DNA of 64,000 nucleotides from Empedobacter stercoris. Lineage in GTDB: Bacteria; Bacteroidota; Bacteroidia; Flavobacteriales; Weeksellaceae. This document shows, one piece after another, positions 8,749 through 16,232 of the stretch. Position 1 is the stretch's first letter; the number at the start of each line of letters is the position of its first letter. The DNA lies in assembly GCF_020281205.1 (NCBI RefSeq), contig NZ_JACXZC010000004.1, forward strand, positions 1 to 64,000, given 5' to 3'. A program made the position numbers and the translations under genes. The notes under the pieces are model-generated. The model was not told the origin of the DNA, ran no database searches, and saw only the letters and a program-made list of their open reading frames with translations.

Positions 8749-9171
8749 CTATTTTATTCTCATCATCGTGACCAAAGATGTAGCTGCATGTGTTTCTTTC
8801 CCAGTTTCTTCGTTTACAACATATACCTCTGTTCGTATGGTACTTATCTTTTTTCCACCTTTTATCACATACGCTTTCGACAATAAATAATCGCCCAATG
8901 CTGGTCTCAAATAATTTACCTTTAGTTCTACGGTTACCACATAACAATCATCCTCATAATGCGAAACAGCTGCATACCCAGAAGAAACATCAACCAAAGA
9001 AGCAATCATTGCACCATTAAACATCCCATGTTTACGCGTCATCATCTCTTGTTTCGGTATCTTGATAGAAACATAATCAGTTTCACATTCAATCAATAAA
9101 GCGTTATAGAATTTTAATGTTTCCGAACGATTAAAACTTGCTTCTATTAACTTTCTTTTTTCTGGTGTCAT
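8749..9171 (-). CDS. PaaI-type hotdog thioesterase
   Basis: A 140-residue single hotdog domain. The central helix HGMFNGAMIASLVDVSSGYA (residues about 48-67) and the strand VTVELKVNYLRPA carry the pattern of PaaI/YdiI-like acyl-CoA thioesterases, where the Asp after SLV and the G in the HGM turn line the active site. It probably hydrolyses an acyl-CoA in the cytoplasm. It is a monocistronic gene with a long empty spacer upstream. Confidence 0.75.
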   Translation of the reverse strand: MTPEKRKLIEASFNRSETLKFYNALLIECETDYVSIKIPKQEMMTRKHGMFNGAMIASLVDVSSGYAAVSHYEDDCYVVTVELKVNYLRPALGDYLLSKAYVIKGGKKISTIRTEVYVVNEETGKETHAATSLVTMMRIK

Positions 9172-9316
9172 AAAAAATATACTTTCAACAAATATAGAGA
9201 TTTGTCAAAAGCAAATTAACGTTAAACTCTTATGTTACTTAAGTTTTCTTCTCTGATAATTTTGTCCTTCTAAGCGTTTAGAATAGTCCAAACAGCTTTT
9301 AATAGAAAGCACCTTA

Positions 9317-9411
9317 TTTTAAAATCGCCAATAGTAGAGTCAAACTATAAAGATTTAGCACTTAAAATTCTATTCTCTATCTACATTTCTTTTTTTAATG
9401 CGATTTTGAAA
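9317..9411. other. Long-range inverted repeat in gene-free spacer
   Basis: Bases 9317-9328 (TTTTAAAATCGC) pair with 9400-9411 (GCGATTTTGAAA) through 12 positions with one G-T pair, enclosing 71 bases. No coding frame is convincing. It could be a folded RNA or chance pairing in AT-rich DNA. The rest of 9172-9500 shows nothing I recognise. Confidence 0.25.
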
Positions 9412-9502
9412 TGAGATCAAAAATGACGTTTTTTTTTCAAGCAATAGAAGTATATAACTAACTTTATATAGAAAATTTTACAAAAGTTTCACATAAAATT
9501 AA

Positions 9503-9532
9503 CTGTTTACCGAAAAATGTTTTATAAATTTG
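9503..9532 (+). promoter_or_regulatory. Candidate promoter of the riboswitch-MetX-like unit
   Basis: TAAATTTG at 9525-9532 matches TAnnTTTG. CTG at 9503-9505 sits exactly 19 bases upstream, one base off the -33 TTG. Transcription would begin near 9540, just ahead of the SAM-II-like element. Confidence 0.55.
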
Positions 9533-9560
9533 GGTAATAAAGTATTTAAAAAATGAAATT

Positions 9561-9638
9561 AACACCTTTACATATGTCGATTTGCAAACAGGTTTGGACT
9601 ATCCAAACGTGGGAATATCATGTATGCTAAAAAGAAAG
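9561..9638 (+). ncRNA. SAM-II-like riboswitch with an extra hairpin
   Basis: The core matches my memory of the SAM-II (metA motif) consensus. CGATTTGCA at 9578-9586 is the conserved loop strand and GCTAAAAAG at 9626-9634 is the conserved 3' strand. Stem P1 can form from CACCT (9563-9567) with AG (9590-9591) plus GTG (9609-9611). A perfect 6-bp hairpin, GTTTGG-ACTAT-CCAAAC (9592-9608), is inserted between the two halves of the 3' strand. The pseudoknot pairs GCA 9584-9586 with TGC 9625-9627, and TC 9577-9578 with GA 9634-9635. A shorter P1 (ACCT/AGGT) with the hairpin in the next loop is an alternative fold. The gene it controls is MetX-like, which fits a SAM sensor. Confidence 0.7.
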
Positions 9639-9665
9639 ATTTTATTTTTTACTATACTTTATAAT

Positions 9666-9696
9666 TCCCTGTCGAACTTCGATGGGGATTTTTTTT
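9666..9696 (+). terminator. Intrinsic terminator between riboswitch and MetX-like gene
   Basis: A 10-bp stem (9666-9675 with 9679-9688, including two G-T pairs) closes on an ACT loop and is followed by eight T. It lies about 30 bases past the SAM-II-like core and 45 bases before the ATG, so transcription of the gene must read through it. This suggests control by termination, while SAM-II elements are usually thought to act on translation. Confidence 0.8.
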
Positions 9697-9741
9697 AAAA
9701 TTAAACTAAAACAACAATTACCCCTATAAAATTAAATAACA

Positions 9742-10536
9742 ATGCAAAGTTTACAACAATTAACACTTCCAGTTTGGCCCTTAGAGGACAACACAATCTT
9801 AAACAATGTTTCGGTAACATTTCAATTATTTGGACTACCATTAGGTACAGCTCCTATTATTTTGATTAACCATTCCTTGCACGGAGATTCAGATTGTACC
9901 TATCATTGGGATGGTGTAATGGGAAAAAACAAAGCAATTGATTTGAATGAATATACGGTAATTAGTATTGATATTCCTGGAAATGGCATTTCCGAAACCA
10001 TTAAATACGACTATATTCCGCGCGATCACATTACAGCACGAGATGTGGCAGTGTTGTTTTGGTTAACGTTATTTGAATTGGAAGTACAGGAAATTTTTGC
10101 CATTATTGGTGCAGATTTAGGTGGAGGAATAGCATGGGAAATGGCGTGTCTGTTTCCAAATAAGGTGTTGAACATCATTCCGATTGCAGCAAGTCCTAAG
10201 ACAACAGATTGGTTAGAAAAAGAACCCACTGCAAAAAGTGAGTACCTAAAATCTATTTTCTATTCGATAGATATTTCACGTAACAGAGGAGATATTTTGG
10301 AAGTTTCTCAATACATCAAATCGAAAATACATGTCATTTATGTAAAAGAAGGTAACCTTTTTAATAAAGCAGAACTAAAACGATATTATGCTAAACTGCA
10401 AGAGTTTAATAAACATGTACAGTTTCATGAAATACAACAAATAGAAGACAACGAATTATTAAAACACAACATCGACAAAGTCGAAAAAATAGTAGACGGT
10501 ATCCTCGAAAAAGAATACATTAATAATGTCGCATAA
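9742..10536 (+). CDS. MetX-like alpha/beta hydrolase-fold protein lacking the catalytic triad
   Basis: A 264-residue protein resembling homoserine O-acetyltransferase (MetX) but about 100 residues shorter. The N-terminal part keeps the MetX pattern: INHSLHGDSDC, then WDGVMGKNKAID. The nucleophile elbow, normally GGSMGG, reads GADLGGG, so Ser is replaced by Asp125. The C-terminal region where MetX has its Asp and a GHDAFL-type His reads EGNLFN and IEDNELL, so neither residue is in place. It is therefore likely a non-catalytic relative, or an enzyme with changed chemistry, since Asp nucleophiles occur in epoxide hydrolases. A SAM-II-like riboswitch and terminator precede it. No other methionine gene is adjacent. 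Confidence 0.75.
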   Translation: MQSLQQLTLPVWPLEDNTILNNVSVTFQLFGLPLGTAPIILINHSLHGDSDCTYHWDGVMGKNKAIDLNEYTVISIDIPGNGISETIKYDYIPRDHITARDVAVLFWLTLFELEVQEIFAIIGADLGGGIAWEMACLFPNKVLNIIPIAASPKTTDWLEKEPTAKSEYLKSIFYSIDISRNRGDILEVSQYIKSKIHVIYVKEGNLFNKAELKRYYAKLQEFNKHVQFHEIQQIEDNELLKHNIDKVEKIVDGILEKEYINNVA

Positions 10537-10539
10537 ACC

Positions 10540-10565
10540 AAAAAGCTCCTGTGAAGGAGCTTTTT
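10540..10565 (+). terminator. Terminator after MetX-like gene
   Basis: An 11-bp stem (AAAAAGCTCCT with AGGAGCTTTTT) closes on GTGA; symmetrical A and T runs let it work on both strands. Confidence 0.85.
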
Positions 10566-10644
10566 ATATTTCATATTACGTATTTAAAATTAAAAGTAGC
10601 ATCATTTAAAAATGAAATGATGAGTAAATGATTTAATAAGTAGT

Positions 10645-11031
10645 TTATTTAATGATTTGTATCTTTTTTAAAAGTGTTTCAATTTCAGAATTTGTATATT
10701 TATCAATAGGATCAACCATTTCATTATCTTCTTTATGGTGATATTCACCAGCATCAAATGCATTATAACAATCCCAAGAAATATCAGGAAAAGCATAGTT
10801 ATTAAAAAATAATTCATTTGTAATCCAATATCCATAAATTTTACAAATCATTTCGTTAGCATCGTAATAGTCTATATCTTTATTCCAATATTTAATTGCA
10901 ATTAAAATAGATAACTTTTCAATTAACTCACTTGGGAATTCTGTAGGATGATTTAAAATAATATCTAATTCTTTATCGGAATTTAATAATTCTAAAAAGA
11001 TAAGTTCTGTCTCAATATTTGTGTGTTTCAT
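10645..11031 (-). CDS. Hypothetical protein, acidic, unknown family
   Basis: A 128-residue soluble, acidic protein rich in aromatic residues (IKYWNKDIDYYDAN, KIYGYWITNELFFNN, DISWDCYNAFDAGEYHH). I take the ATG at 11031; an ATG four codons upstream (11043) is possible. There is no signal peptide, membrane helix or motif I recognise. The size and acidity are like those of immunity proteins of contact toxins, but no toxin gene is nearby, so this is only a thought. It faces a repeat-rich spacer. Confidence 0.6.
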   Translation of the reverse strand: MKHTNIETELIFLELLNSDKELDIILNHPTEFPSELIEKLSILIAIKYWNKDIDYYDANEMICKIYGYWITNELFFNNYAFPDISWDCYNAFDAGEYHHKEDNEMVDPIDKYTNSEIETLLKKIQIIK

Positions 11032-11149
11032 AATATAAAGCATGTATATATTATAGTGAATTATAAGTTATTTTAATGCAAGATATTCAAATACATCAAA
11101 AAACCAATATACTTTCTTCTACCTCAAAACTACAATCCTACAATTTTTC

Positions 11150-11246
11150 TTCGACAATTGTTCGGGAAAAGGTGCTTTTTTCCTATGGTTTGTCGAACAA
11201 TCCTCGAAGCATCCTCGAACGAAAGTCGAACAAAACCAAAATCGAC
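11150..11246. repeat. TCGA-rich spacer with nested inverted repeats
   Basis: Six TCGA tetramers occur within about 100 bases (11151, 11193, 11204, 11214, 11226, 11242), mostly in TCGAAC or TCGACAA contexts. ATTGTTCG (11157-11164) and CGAACAAT (11194-11201) are inverted repeats that enclose a second one, GGAAAA/TTTTCC. The spacer 11044-11445 otherwise shows no gene I can support. Confidence 0.45.
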
Positions 11247-11336
11247 CAAAAATACATTTCCTCTCTATATGTGATGAAAAAAGGGTTTGCAAGGAATTAG
11301 AAATTGCTCAAAATGGTTATTGTATAAAAAGTCGAT

Positions 11337-11376
11337 GGACAAATGTGGACAAAACAGGACAAATTCGGACATCAAA
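11337..11376 (+). repeat. Four phased 10-base repeats (GGACAAAnnn)
   Basis: GGAC recurs at 11337, 11347, 11357 and 11367, exactly ten bases apart, and the first three copies read GGACAAA. One helical turn per copy is typical of sites bound by a protein array. They lie 70-110 bases upstream of the DUF6266 gene remnant. Confidence 0.55.
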
Positions 11377-11445
11377 ATGTGTTTTTGTAAATCCTATCTA
11401 ATCTAATGTTAACTTTAAGATTATTAATTTTAAAAATGTAATATT

Positions 11446-12156
11446 ATGGCCGAAATTAAAAAAGAAATTTTAGGTGGTTTCTCTGGAAAAGTAGGAACCG
11501 TAGTAGGTGCAAACTGGCGTGGAAAGGATATTATCCGTAGTTTTCCAAAGTCAAATAATAAAGCACCTACTGATTTGCAATTGTTGCAACGATAAAAGTT
11601 TAAGAAAGCTGTCAAATTTTTGCAGCCAATTCGTATTCTTCTTAACGAATATTTTGGGAACAAAACTGGTGTACATTCTCGCTATAACTTGGCGGTGTCT
11701 TATACCATAAGCAATGCCTTGGACGTGGTAGATGACTTAGCTGTTATCGTAATGGAGCGCATATTGGTATCAAAGGGCGATCTGGTTGGTTTTTTGCGAC
11801 CTACTTTAGTGCCTTCTGCTGTTGATAGTTTTGAATTGCAATGGGAAGATAATTCGGGGCAAGGAAATGCAAAAGGTACGGATATCGTAAATGTTGTTTG
11901 TTACTGTGAAGAACTGGATATATTTGAAGTTTATCATAGTATAGAATCTCGTGGAGGTTCGAGTGCTAATATTCAATTACCTACAAATTTTAATGGTAAA
12001 AAGGTTAATTTTTGGACGTTCCTAAACAATCAGCTAAAGGGAATGTCGAGTACAAGTATTTATCTTGGAGAACATACGGTAGAATACGTGCTGTTTAGAT
12101 TTTTTGACAGGCTGAGAATAGCAATAAGAAACGTTATTTTGAGCGAAGTTGTGTAA
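11446..12156 (+). pseudogene. DUF6266 family protein gene, interrupted by a stop codon
   Basis: The start MAEIKKEILGGFSGKVGTVV with NWRGKDIIRS is the hallmark of DUF6266 proteins, about 210 residues long and of unknown function in Bacteroidota. A TAA at 11593-11595 (codon 50) interrupts the frame where the family has a polar residue in an EQRxKF-like context; the same frame then continues with KFKKAVKFLQPIRILLNEYF and DUF6266-like sequence to STSIYLGEHTV. The natural end after that motif is also lost, so the frame runs on for about 24 unrelated residues. Two defects point to a decayed gene. Phased repeats precede it and a long hairpin follows. Confidence 0.8.
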
Positions 12157-12157
12157 G

Positions 12158-12213
12158 AAAATTGTATCGTGAAAAAGGTTTTTGACATAAAAATTTATTT
12201 TCGATACAATTTT
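12158..12213 (+). repeat. Inverted repeat after DUF6266 remnant
   Basis: AAAATTGTATCG (12158-12169) and CGATACAATTTT (12202-12213) form a 12-bp stem around a 32-base AT-rich loop, followed by T-rich sequence. It may be the old terminator of the broken gene. Confidence 0.55.
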
Positions 12214-12375
12214 ATTTTTACACTAAATCGAATGTTACTCGAACAGATGAATTCTTGTTTATTATGTTCTCTTGATTTTTTTATCTCTCGATGTAGATAT
12301 AATTTTTTGTATTAAACATTTGGAATTTAGGTGATTATGTTGTAAGTTGGTACTTTATATTAATTTTAATATTAG

Positions 12376-12633
12376 ATGGATGATCACCTATTTTTACAAA
12401 AAAATGGAGAGGCATTTAAGGAAATGAAACTTCTACTACTGGAATTACAAAGAACTCTTCTATTGTTAAGAGAAAATCAAAAATTCTATGATAACGCAGA
12501 TCTAAAACGTTTACTTAACGTGAGTGATATAACATTGTATCGTATGAGGAAAATGAACAAAATTCCTTATTTTAAAGTCGGGAATAAGTATTATTATCCA
12601 ATGCAATTCTTTAAACAAAAAGCTCTTAATTAG
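12376..12633 (+). CDS. Small helix-turn-helix protein (excisionase-like HTH_17)
   Basis: An 85-residue protein. The first 40 residues form a leucine-rich helix (EMKLLLLELQRTLLLL), possibly a dimerising coiled coil. The rest matches the MerR/excisionase-type HTH: FYDNADLKRLLNVSDITLYR, then KIPYFKVGNKYYYP. Proteins of this kind are common in Bacteroidota mobile elements and in toxin or resistance loci, but no integrase or transposase lies nearby. The stop codon is inside its own terminator hairpin. Confidence 0.75.
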   Translation: MDDHLFLQKNGEAFKEMKLLLLELQRTLLLLRENQKFYDNADLKRLLNVSDITLYRMRKMNKIPYFKVGNKYYYPMQFFKQKALN

Positions 12634-12644
12634 GAGCTTTTTTT
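12617..12644 (+). terminator. Terminator overlapping end of HTH gene
   Basis: Stem AAAAAGCTC/GAGCTTTTT with an 8-base loop that contains the TAG stop of the HTH gene, then seven T in total. Confidence 0.85.
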
Positions 12645-12821
12645 GTAAGAGATGTGGTTGGGTGTAAATTATTATAATAGTGTTTAATTATCATAAATTA
12701 TACAATAAATTTTGTAAAAACTTATTGTATAATCTTTTCTGTTAAATTAGTTGTGTGATATGAATATATTGAAATTAAGTGTCTTATACTACATTCTTAT
12801 AGATTTTTCTAAAAATATGTT

Positions 12822-13709
12822 ATGAATAAAAGTTTTACCTATTATTTGACGATACTTGTAATTAAATTAAAAGGAATTAAGAATACCTTTTCAGTATCTC
12901 CTATTGATTATTTGAGATTAAGAAAAAATGACGTTTATTCACCTAATAGTAGATTTTATAAGACGGATAAAATTTCAACTTTTTCGGTATTAGATACAAA
13001 AGTCACTCAAATAGAAAAAAGAAATAAAACGGATAAGTTGTTGATTTATCTTCATGGAGGTGCATTTGTGTCAGGACCTATGCAACATCATTGGGACACG
13101 ATAGAATCAATCTCTAAAAAAACAAATGTTAATATTTGGATGTGTATATATCCAAAAGCACCTGAAAATAAAATAGATGAAATATCCATAAATATTGATA
13201 AAATTTACCAAAAAGCATTAATTAGCTATAAAAGCATGAATATTATATTAATGGGTGATTCGGTAGGTGCCACTTTAGTATTATCGCTTACACAAAGGTT
13301 AGTTGTAAACGATAGAAAGCTTCCTTCTAAATTGATTCTTATTTCGCCTGTTTTGGATGCTACGCTAAAAAATAAAAAAATAAATGAGGTTGATAAAAAA
13401 GATATCATGTTATCTAAAGTAGGAGTTTTGAGTGCTAAAAGTATGTGTTCGGATAATTTGAATGATGTTAGAATTTCGCCAATAAATGGAGCTTTTAGAC
13501 TTTTCCCAAAAACATATTTATACATAGCTGAAAATGATATAACTTATCCAGATCAACTTATTTTTTTATCAGAATTGAACAAAGAAAAAGTAGCTCACGA
13601 AATAATAATAGGAAAAGAGATGCCGCATATTTGGCCCTTACTACCCGTTATGAAAGAAGCTAAGGTTGATCTTAATCAACTAATTTGTCATATAAATGAA
13701 GTGTGTTAG
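12822..13709 (+). CDS. Alpha/beta hydrolase, hormone-sensitive lipase (HSL) type esterase
   Basis: A 295-residue esterase-like protein. It has the oxyanion motif HGGAF (residues about 77-81), nucleophile elbow GDSVG near 144-148, Asp in ENDITYPDQ and His in EMPHIWPL, so the triad is complete. HSL family members hydrolyse short-chain esters. No signal peptide is obvious; residues 1-20 are moderately hydrophobic. It is preceded by an AT-rich spacer with no clear promoter and sits among accessory genes, so it may be an acquired gene. Confidence 0.8.
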   Translation: MNKSFTYYLTILVIKLKGIKNTFSVSPIDYLRLRKNDVYSPNSRFYKTDKISTFSVLDTKVTQIEKRNKTDKLLIYLHGGAFVSGPMQHHWDTIESISKKTNVNIWMCIYPKAPENKIDEISINIDKIYQKALISYKSMNIILMGDSVGATLVLSLTQRLVVNDRKLPSKLILISPVLDATLKNKKINEVDKKDIMLSKVGVLSAKSMCSDNLNDVRISPINGAFRLFPKTYLYIAENDITYPDQLIFLSELNKEKVAHEIIIGKEMPHIWPLLPVMKEAKVDLNQLICHINEVC

Positions 13710-13823
13710 AATATTATTCATAACTAAATAGAGCTCATAAATACTAGCTTTAGTTGTAGAGTATATTTGTATTTTTCTTCATTTCCTTTTACTATAAACG
13801 AGGAGGTTTCCATTGAGATAAAT

Positions 13824-13831
13824 TACCTTTG
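13824..13831 (+). promoter_or_regulatory. Candidate -7 promoter box (TACCTTTG)
   Basis: It matches TAnnTTTG exactly and ends 14 bases before the MFS transporter ATG. This implies a leader of only about 8 bases. No good -33 TTG is seen at 19-20 bases. Confidence 0.45.
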
Positions 13832-13845
13832 CAAAAATATCCGTT

Positions 13846-15036
13846 ATGCTTTCTGCGATCAAGAAAAAACTAAATTCAGATCCCGTTTATAATCTTCAGT
13901 TTATCTTAATGTGTTTGAGTTCGTTGCTATTTGCGGCGAGTTTTAATATGATGATTCCAGAGCTCCCTGCTTATTTGAGTAGTTTGGGAGGAGCAGAATA
14001 CAAGGGGTTTATTATTGCTTTGTTTACTTTAACCGCAGGAATTTCGAGACCTTTTAGTGGGAAATTAACCGACAAAGTTGGTCGTGTTCCCATTATGGCA
14101 GTCGGTTCGTTTGTCTGTTTTTTGTGTGGAATATTATATCCTATTTTGACAACTGTTTCGGGCTTTTTGTTCTTGCGATTGGTGCATGGTTTTTCGACAG
14201 GTTTTAAACCCACTGCAACAGCAGCCTATATTGCAGATATTATTCCGCGCGAACGTTGGGGCGAAGCTTTGGGATTGCATGGGATTTGTTTCAGTATCGG
14301 AATGGCAATTGGACCAGCTTTAGGAAGTACGATTACATTATATTCTTCGATTAATGTTATGTTTTTTACTTCTTCTTTTTTTGCATTATTATCGATATTG
14401 ATTTTATTCAACATGAAAGAAACGTTGCAAAATAAACAAAAATTTTCGTTTGGATTATTGAAAATTTCACGATATGAAGTTGTAGCAAAAGAGGCACTTC
14501 CAGCAGCATTGATTACATTTTTATCTTATATTGCTTATGGCTCTATATTAACATTAATTCCAGATTGGACCGAACATTTAGGTTTTCAAAATAAAGGTGT
14601 TTTCTTTATTGTTTTTACCATTTCTTCGATGTTAGTACGTTTCTTTGCAGGAAAGATATCAGACCAAAAAGGACGTGTTTTGGTTATAAAATTAGGTTTA
14701 GTATTGCTCATTATGGCATTGGTTATTTTGGCTTCAGTAGATGCTAAAATAGGTTTAATTTTGGGTGGATTGATGTATGGAATTTCGACCGGAATTCTTT
14801 CTCCAGCGCTTAATGCATGGACGATAGATTTTAGTAAACCCGAAGAACGTGGCAAGGCAATGGCAACTATGTACATTGCGATGGAAGCGGGGATAGGGTT
14901 TGGAGCATTGTGTGCAGGATGGTATTTTCAGGATTATATTGCCCGTATTCCGATGGTGATTTATGTTTCGGCAGCGATTTGTTTTTTGGGAACAATATAT
15001 ATGTTAAAGTTTAAAAATACGCCACAAACCATTTAA
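13846..15036 (+). CDS. MFS family transporter
   Basis: A 396-residue inner-membrane protein with twelve hydrophobic segments. The MFS signature between helices 2 and 3 is clear (GKLTDKVGRVPIM), and a second copy is seen between helices 8 and 9 (GKISDQKGRVLVIK), as expected of the duplicated fold. It looks like a drug or metabolite efflux type with proton antiport, but no substrate can be assigned. The next gene starts nine bases after its stop, so the two are probably co-transcribed. Confidence 0.85.
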   Translation: MLSAIKKKLNSDPVYNLQFILMCLSSLLFAASFNMMIPELPAYLSSLGGAEYKGFIIALFTLTAGISRPFSGKLTDKVGRVPIMAVGSFVCFLCGILYPILTTVSGFLFLRLVHGFSTGFKPTATAAYIADIIPRERWGEALGLHGICFSIGMAIGPALGSTITLYSSINVMFFTSSFFALLSILILFNMKETLQNKQKFSFGLLKISRYEVVAKEALPAALITFLSYIAYGSILTLIPDWTEHLGFQNKGVFFIVFTISSMLVRFFAGKISDQKGRVLVIKLGLVLLIMALVILASVDAKIGLILGGLMYGISTGILSPALNAWTIDFSKPEERGKAMATMYIAMEAGIGFGALCAGWYFQDYIARIPMVIYVSAAICFLGTIYMLKFKNTPQTI

Positions 15037-15045
15037 TAAAATAGA

Positions 15046-15483
15046 ATGAAGACAGCATTATACGAATTTATAGCACAGCAGATTGAGGAAAAAATAAACT
15101 ATCTGAATGGTTTGATTGAGGATTTGCGCATATCGAACAACGATACCAAAAGTAGTATGGGCGATAAATACGAAACATCGCGCGAAATGATGCAACAAGA
15201 AATTACACGTATTCAGAATCAGTTGAATGAAGTCTTGATTCAACAAGAGGTTTTTTCTACTTTAAAAGTGATTGAGAATACAACCATTTCTCGAGGCAGT
15301 TATGTAGAAACAACAATGGGTAATTTTTGTATTTCGGTTAGTTTTGGCGAAATTGTTTTTGAGAATAAAAAGATATTTGTGTTGTCAACCCATACACCTT
15401 TGGCTAAAATATTAGTTGGTAAATCCGAAAATGATACGTTCGAGATGAATGGCAGATTGTTTAAGATTACGAAAGTGGAGTAG
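15046..15483 (+). CDS. GreA/GreB-like small protein (coiled coil plus FKBP-like domain)
   Basis: A 145-residue protein. Residues 1-75 are a helical hairpin (QQIEEKINYLNGLIEDLR, then GDKYETSREMMQQEI), and residues 80-145 are a beta-rich domain ending GRLFKITKV. This layout is that of transcript-cleavage factors GreA/GreB and Rnk, but it is divergent, and the acidic tip residues are not certain. Some annotation pipelines mislabel this flavobacterial family as 3-oxoacyl-ACP synthase; nothing in the sequence supports that. It is likely co-transcribed with the MFS gene. Confidence 0.6.
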   Translation: MKTALYEFIAQQIEEKINYLNGLIEDLRISNNDTKSSMGDKYETSREMMQQEITRIQNQLNEVLIQQEVFSTLKVIENTTISRGSYVETTMGNFCISVSFGEIVFENKKIFVLSTHTPLAKILVGKSENDTFEMNGRLFKITKVE

Positions 15484-15507
15484 CAATTCTGATGAATAAA
15501 TAGTTTG

Positions 15508-15535
15508 AAAAGCGACCAAGTTGGTCGCTTTTTTT
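15508..15535 (+). terminator. Terminator after GreA/B-like gene
   Basis: An 11-bp stem, AAAAGCGACCA with TGGTCGCTTTT, is followed by T-rich sequence that runs straight into the truncated surface-protein gene. Confidence 0.85.
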
Positions 15536-15542
15536 GTTTTTT

Positions 15543-16151
15543 TTAGGGATTGGAACAGTTACGCCTACTGCAAAATTGGATGTACAAGGTAATGCACGTA
15601 TTGCAATTATGGAAAATGCTTCAGCGACATCTAAACCTGTGTATTGGAATCAGACTACAAAAACTTTAGAAGCCTTTAATGGTACAGTTAAACCTTTTAC
15701 TACTTATAAATATACTATTAGCTTAAAAGATTCGGACTGGATTAGTGATCTTAATCTTAATATTTCTACTACGGATTATACAGTTATTGTAACTTCAGCA
15801 CAATTTAGATTATTAAATGATGCACAAAGTTCAAGTAAAGCAATGGGGGGAGTTAGTTTAAACAATCAATCAATTAATACTGTTTCAAGTGCTTTTAATG
15901 ATGCTGGATCTGCTAAAACAGAACTTGGTAAATTAACAGTTGCTGATAAAGATGTACATACTTTCCAAAAAGATGGAACATGGAGAATTTATGCAGATTA
16001 TAAAGACGCAGCACCTGTTTCGAAAACTACCTACGAATGGGGTTTTGATATATTGGTTATTAACAACTCTATGGTTAAAGTAGGAACTGCACAAACTGGA
16101 GCTATCATATCAGGTGGATTTTTAAATATTCCAAAACCATCTGATTTGTAA
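15543..16151 (+). pseudogene. 5'-truncated surface or tail-fibre-like protein remnant
   Basis: About 200 codons starting in the middle of a protein. The first residues, GIGTVTPTAKLDVQGNARI, are the repeat found inside large flavobacterial surface and fibre proteins, normally preceded by a signal peptide and hundreds of residues. Here the frame begins directly after the T run of the upstream terminator, with only a TTG inside that T run as a possible start. The rest is beta-rich and ends ISGGFLNIPKPSDL before a strong terminator. I see no promoter. It is most simply a gene fragment left by deletion or recombination; a leaderless functional form is less likely. Confidence 0.65.
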
Positions 16152-16176
16152 ACTAATAGGTAATTTTATAGTTCTA

Positions 16177-16210
16177 AAAATATCTCAATCCATAGGTTGA
16201 GATATTTTGT
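16177..16210 (+). terminator. Terminator after surface-protein remnant
   Basis: A 12-bp stem, AAAATATCTCAA with TTGAGATATTTT, and an 8-base loop, then TG and four T. Confidence 0.85.
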
Positions 16211-16232
16211 TTTATGCAAGTTGTAAATTCTA

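Noticed and set aside
8701-9020. Open frames on the plus strand opposite the thioesterase gene
   Set aside because: They are antisense to a well-supported gene and have no protein-like features.
11076-11300. A 74-codon open frame in the repeat-rich spacer
   Set aside because: It is built from the TCGA repeats and inverted repeats, has no protein-like pattern and no family match that I recognise.
10645-16151. The irregular region as a prophage or integrative element
   Set aside because: There is no integrase, transposase, terminase, portal or capsid gene, and I find no flanking direct repeats or tRNA target.
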